Positions 13,937 to 16,059 of a DNA stretch of 16,059 nucleotides are shown in pieces. A model generated the notes under the pieces. It did not search any database. It was not told the DNA's origin and saw only the letters and a list, made by a program, of their open reading frames with translations. Position numbers and translations under genes: made by a program. Position 1 is the first letter of the stretch. The number at the start of each line of letters is the position of its first letter. The stretch is from JANOXC01 sp031418215 (lineage in GTDB: Bacteria > Bacteroidota > Bacteroidia > AKYH767-A > OLB10): assembly GCA_031418215.1 (NCBI GenBank), contig JANOXC010000187.1, positions 1 through 16,059 of the forward strand, in the 5' to 3' direction.

Positions 13937-16059
13937 CTTCTTACATCAATAAATCCCTTGTAAACCTTGGTGATTCCTTCAACTTTCAAGAGATAGAAAT
14001 AAGTTCCATCTGTAATTTGCTTTCCATCGTTGTTATCCCCTTTCCAATTGTTCTGATACCCACTTTGACTATAAACTTCAATACCCCATCGATCGAAAAT
14101 AGTTAATTGATTCACGACATAATCTTCAATACCCCTGATTTCAAAATAATCATTGTGACCATCTCCATTTGGTGAAAATGCACTTGGGATATTAATCTGA
14201 GAAAGACATTCAATAGAATCAAGTCTGTTAACATTAATTGAAGCAGAATCAATACAATTGTCTAATGAAACTGTCCATGTAAAAACATTAGATCCTACTG
14301 ATAAGCCGGTCACTATTGAATTGGGATCATAGATACTATCGATACTACCTCCCCCACTCGTTACCGACCAATACCCGGCATATCCTGCTTCCAGGGTTCC
14401 TGTTAGTATATATTCATTTTCACATAAATCTAATTTATCAATTCCCGCAAACGCAATAATATTTGTTTTAACGGTCACAAAAGTTTCATCGCTAACAGTA
14501 CAATGGGCATCAGCAACAACCCATAAAAAAGCATTAACCCCAATTTGAAGTGAATCCACAAGCGAAGCAAAATAGGTTGAGTCAATAATATTTGTAAAAC
14601 CATTTCCATTGATGATTTCCCAATGACCGATTCCATAGGAAGGTGAATCAGCGTTCAATGTAATATAGGACTGTCCGCAAATAGTAACATCAGCACCAGC
14701 ATATGCAAGAATTTGCGGTGGCTCCGTTAGTGAAAAAGTATCAGTGACCTCACAAAGGTTACTATCTCTGACGATAACAGTATAGCTTCCGGCTGAAAGA
14801 TTTACCTGATCTTCATTGTTAGAACCTGTGGACCATATATATAAATAAGGTTGTGTTCCACCGGTAACTGTAAGATCAATAGAACCATCATTAATTTGAA
14901 AGCATGTAAGGTTGTATGGAGGGTTATTCTGAGAGAGCGTTGCATTTAAAACAATGTTGGCAGGATCAGTAATATCAAATGAACGAATAGTAATACAGTT
15001 TGCCGCATCAGCGATTGTTATTGTATATATATTGGCAGGAAGGCCACTTACAGACGCACTGTCGGATGCTGCATTGGTCCATGAATAACTTAAAGGAGGA
15101 ATACCGCCAATGGCAACAACACTTATTGCTCCATTGCTTCCACCGGGGCAACTAATCAGTGTAGAGTCAACTGATGCAATAATGGGTCCGCCAATATCAC
15201 TGATATTTGCAATCGCTGATTTAACACAACCGGAATTATCTGTTACTGTGAGCGTGTAACTACCAGCAGATAAACTATTAATTGAATCATTTGTGTCACC
15301 GTTTGACCACTGTAATAAATAAGGGGGATTACCTCCCGAAACAACTGCAACTGCACTTCCATTAGATTGCCCACAATTGGTATTACTTATTACTGGAAAA
15401 ACAATATCTATAACAGCAGGTTGCAAAATATCAAAATGAGCCGTACTACTACATCCTGTGGTGTCAACAACAAGTACATCATAACCACCTGCAGGAAGAT
15501 TCTGAATATCCTGGGTAACCTGTAACTGCCCGGACCATAAATAAGAATAAGGCGGAATGCCACCGGTAACATCAATATCAATTGAGCCATCTGAAAACTC
15601 AAAGCAGGATACATTTACTTTAGTCACTAGGTTGATTATTGGTGTTCCTGAATTAGACAATGTGAATGATGTATCAAAGGAACAACTTTGGGCATCAGTG
15701 ATTGTTATTGTATAAACAGTATCAGCATAGAGTTGAGAATTGGTTGATGACATTACACCATTTGACCAGAGATAATTATAAACAGGCGTACCGCCAGAAG
15801 GTAAAATAATAATTGATCCATTAGGCTGGAAACAAGTTGCATTATTAAGAATTGCGGAAAGAGAAAGTGGAAGGGGCTCTGTAATGGTATCAGTAAAAAC
15901 ACCAATACAGCCATTAATATCAGTTACTGTTAAATTATAAACAGCTGCTAATACATCAATGATATTTTGTGTTGTATCACCATTAGACCATAGATAATTG
16001 TAAGGTTGAGTTCCATTAACAATATCTATAATAACAAAACCATCATTACCTCCATTACA
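13933..16059 (-). CDS. SprB-repeat surface protein with CHU_C/type B T9SS C-terminal domain, 5' end outside window
   Basis: The frame is open from the stop at 13933 to the right edge, giving 709 residues. An ATG at 15751-15753 is internal, because the repeat pattern continues upstream of it without a break. The protein has at least five and a half SprB-type repeats of 74-82 residues, each with a Cys near the start, a GG(T/I/N)xPY(x)YxW(S) core and a YT(I/V)TVxDxxxC end. Two Ig/PKD-like domains follow (starting AYAGADVTICGQ and AFAGIDKLDLCENEY). The last ~90 residues are the gliding-motility-associated type B domain (INIPSAFSPNGDGHNDYF, LTIFDRWGIEVY, DGTYFYLLKV). It should be exported by the T9SS and displayed as an adhesin or gliding-type filament. 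It overlaps the porP/sprF start by ATGA. Promoter and signal peptide are outside the window. Confidence 0.93.
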   Translation of the reverse strand, partial: CNGGNDGFVIIDIVNGTQPYNYLWSNGDTTQNIIDVLAAVYNLTVTDINGCIGVFTDTITEPLPLSLSAILNNATCFQPNGSIIILPSGGTPVYNYLWSNGVMSSTNSQLYADTVYTITITDAQSCSFDTSFTLSNSGTPIINLVTKVNVSCFEFSDGSIDIDVTGGIPPYSYLWSGQLQVTQDIQNLPAGGYDVLVVDTTGCSSTAHFDILQPAVIDIVFPVISNTNCGQSNGSAVAVVSGGNPPYLLQWSNGDTNDSINSLSAGSYTLTVTDNSGCVKSAIANISDIGGPIIASVDSTLISCPGGSNGAISVVAIGGIPPLSYSWTNAASDSASVSGLPANIYTITIADAANCITIRSFDITDPANIVLNATLSQNNPPYNLTCFQINDGSIDLTVTGGTQPYLYIWSTGSNNEDQVNLSAGSYTVIVRDSNLCEVTDTFSLTEPPQILAYAGADVTICGQSYITLNADSPSYGIGHWEIINGNGFTNIIDSTYFASLVDSLQIGVNAFLWVVADAHCTVSDETFVTVKTNIIAFAGIDKLDLCENEYILTGTLEAGYAGYWSVTSGGGSIDSIYDPNSIVTGLSVGSNVFTWTVSLDNCIDSASINVNRLDSIECLSQINIPSAFSPNGDGHNDYFEIRGIEDYVVNQLTIFDRWGIEVYSQSGYQNNWKGDNNDGKQITDGTYFYLLKVEGITKVYKGFIDVRR
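14700..16059 (-). repeat. Tandem SprB-type coding repeats, period ~222-246 bp
   Basis: A recurring anchor, the codons for the Tyr/Trp/Ser core (plus-strand GACCA or GTCCA), occurs at 14831, 15077, 15305, 15533, 15764 and 15986. The intervals are 246, 228, 228, 231 and 222 bases, all multiples of three. The units are diverged at DNA level, so this is an old repeat array and not a recent slippage product. It continues past the right edge. Confidence 0.85.

Noticed and set aside
15751..15753. ATG as the start of the SprB-repeat gene
   Set aside because: The frame continues upstream without a stop to the window edge and encodes further repeats of the same type (YLWSNG core spans this ATG), so the gene is truncated by the window and does not start here.

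Overview
This is a chromosomal window from a member of the Bacteroidota. The main evidence is type IX secretion system (T9SS) hardware and cargo: a type A C-terminal sorting domain, a CHU_C/type B C-terminal domain, SprB repeats, a PorP/SprF-like protein and a PorE-like OmpA lipoprotein. Supporting signs are AT-rich DNA, start codons mostly without Shine-Dalgarno sequences, and TAnnTTTG-type -7 promoter elements. I cannot place the order or genus with confidence.

Layout, left to right. (1) 1-917 (+): the C-terminal part of a multi-spanning membrane protein of the family labelled 'site-specific recombinase' (Gcr); its 5' end is outside the window. (2) 985-2643 (-): a secreted protein of unknown function with a type A T9SS sorting tail. 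(3) 2952-4079 (+): a class II Fic protein with a C-terminal winged helix, preceded by four AGCCGA/TCGGCT half-sites that look like an autoregulatory operator. (4) A strong bidirectional hairpin at 4296-4324 and an initiator tRNA-fMet on the minus strand (4329-4403, CCA encoded). (5) 4487-4661 (-): a decayed fragment of the 3' end of a murB gene, lying 2.3 kb from an intact murB. (6) 4705-6755 (+): a two-gene operon, a YjgN/DUF898 membrane protein and an M48 metalloprotease, overlapping by ATGA. (7) 6793-7809 (-): intact murB. (8) 7937-9820 (+): an LTA-synthase-like membrane sulfatase-fold enzyme. (9) 9817-16059 (-): a tightly overlapping operon read right to left: a large SprB-repeat surface protein with a CHU_C tail (start outside the window), porP/sprF, a PorE-like OmpA lipoprotein, and finally rarA.

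How the parts fit. The right-hand operon looks like a surface-protein export unit: a type B T9SS cargo, its probable SprF-type partner and a peptidoglycan-binding lipoprotein. The housekeeping recombination factor rarA appears to be translationally coupled at its end. The DUF898-M48 pair sits between an intact murB and a broken murB 3' end in direct orientation, next to tRNA-fMet. This suggests that the pair entered by a duplication or insertion at the end of murB. No IS element, integrase, CRISPR array or rRNA gene was seen. The most worthwhile leads are the murB remnant and what it says about the DUF898-M48 cassette, the Fic operator, and the coupling of rarA to a T9SS operon.
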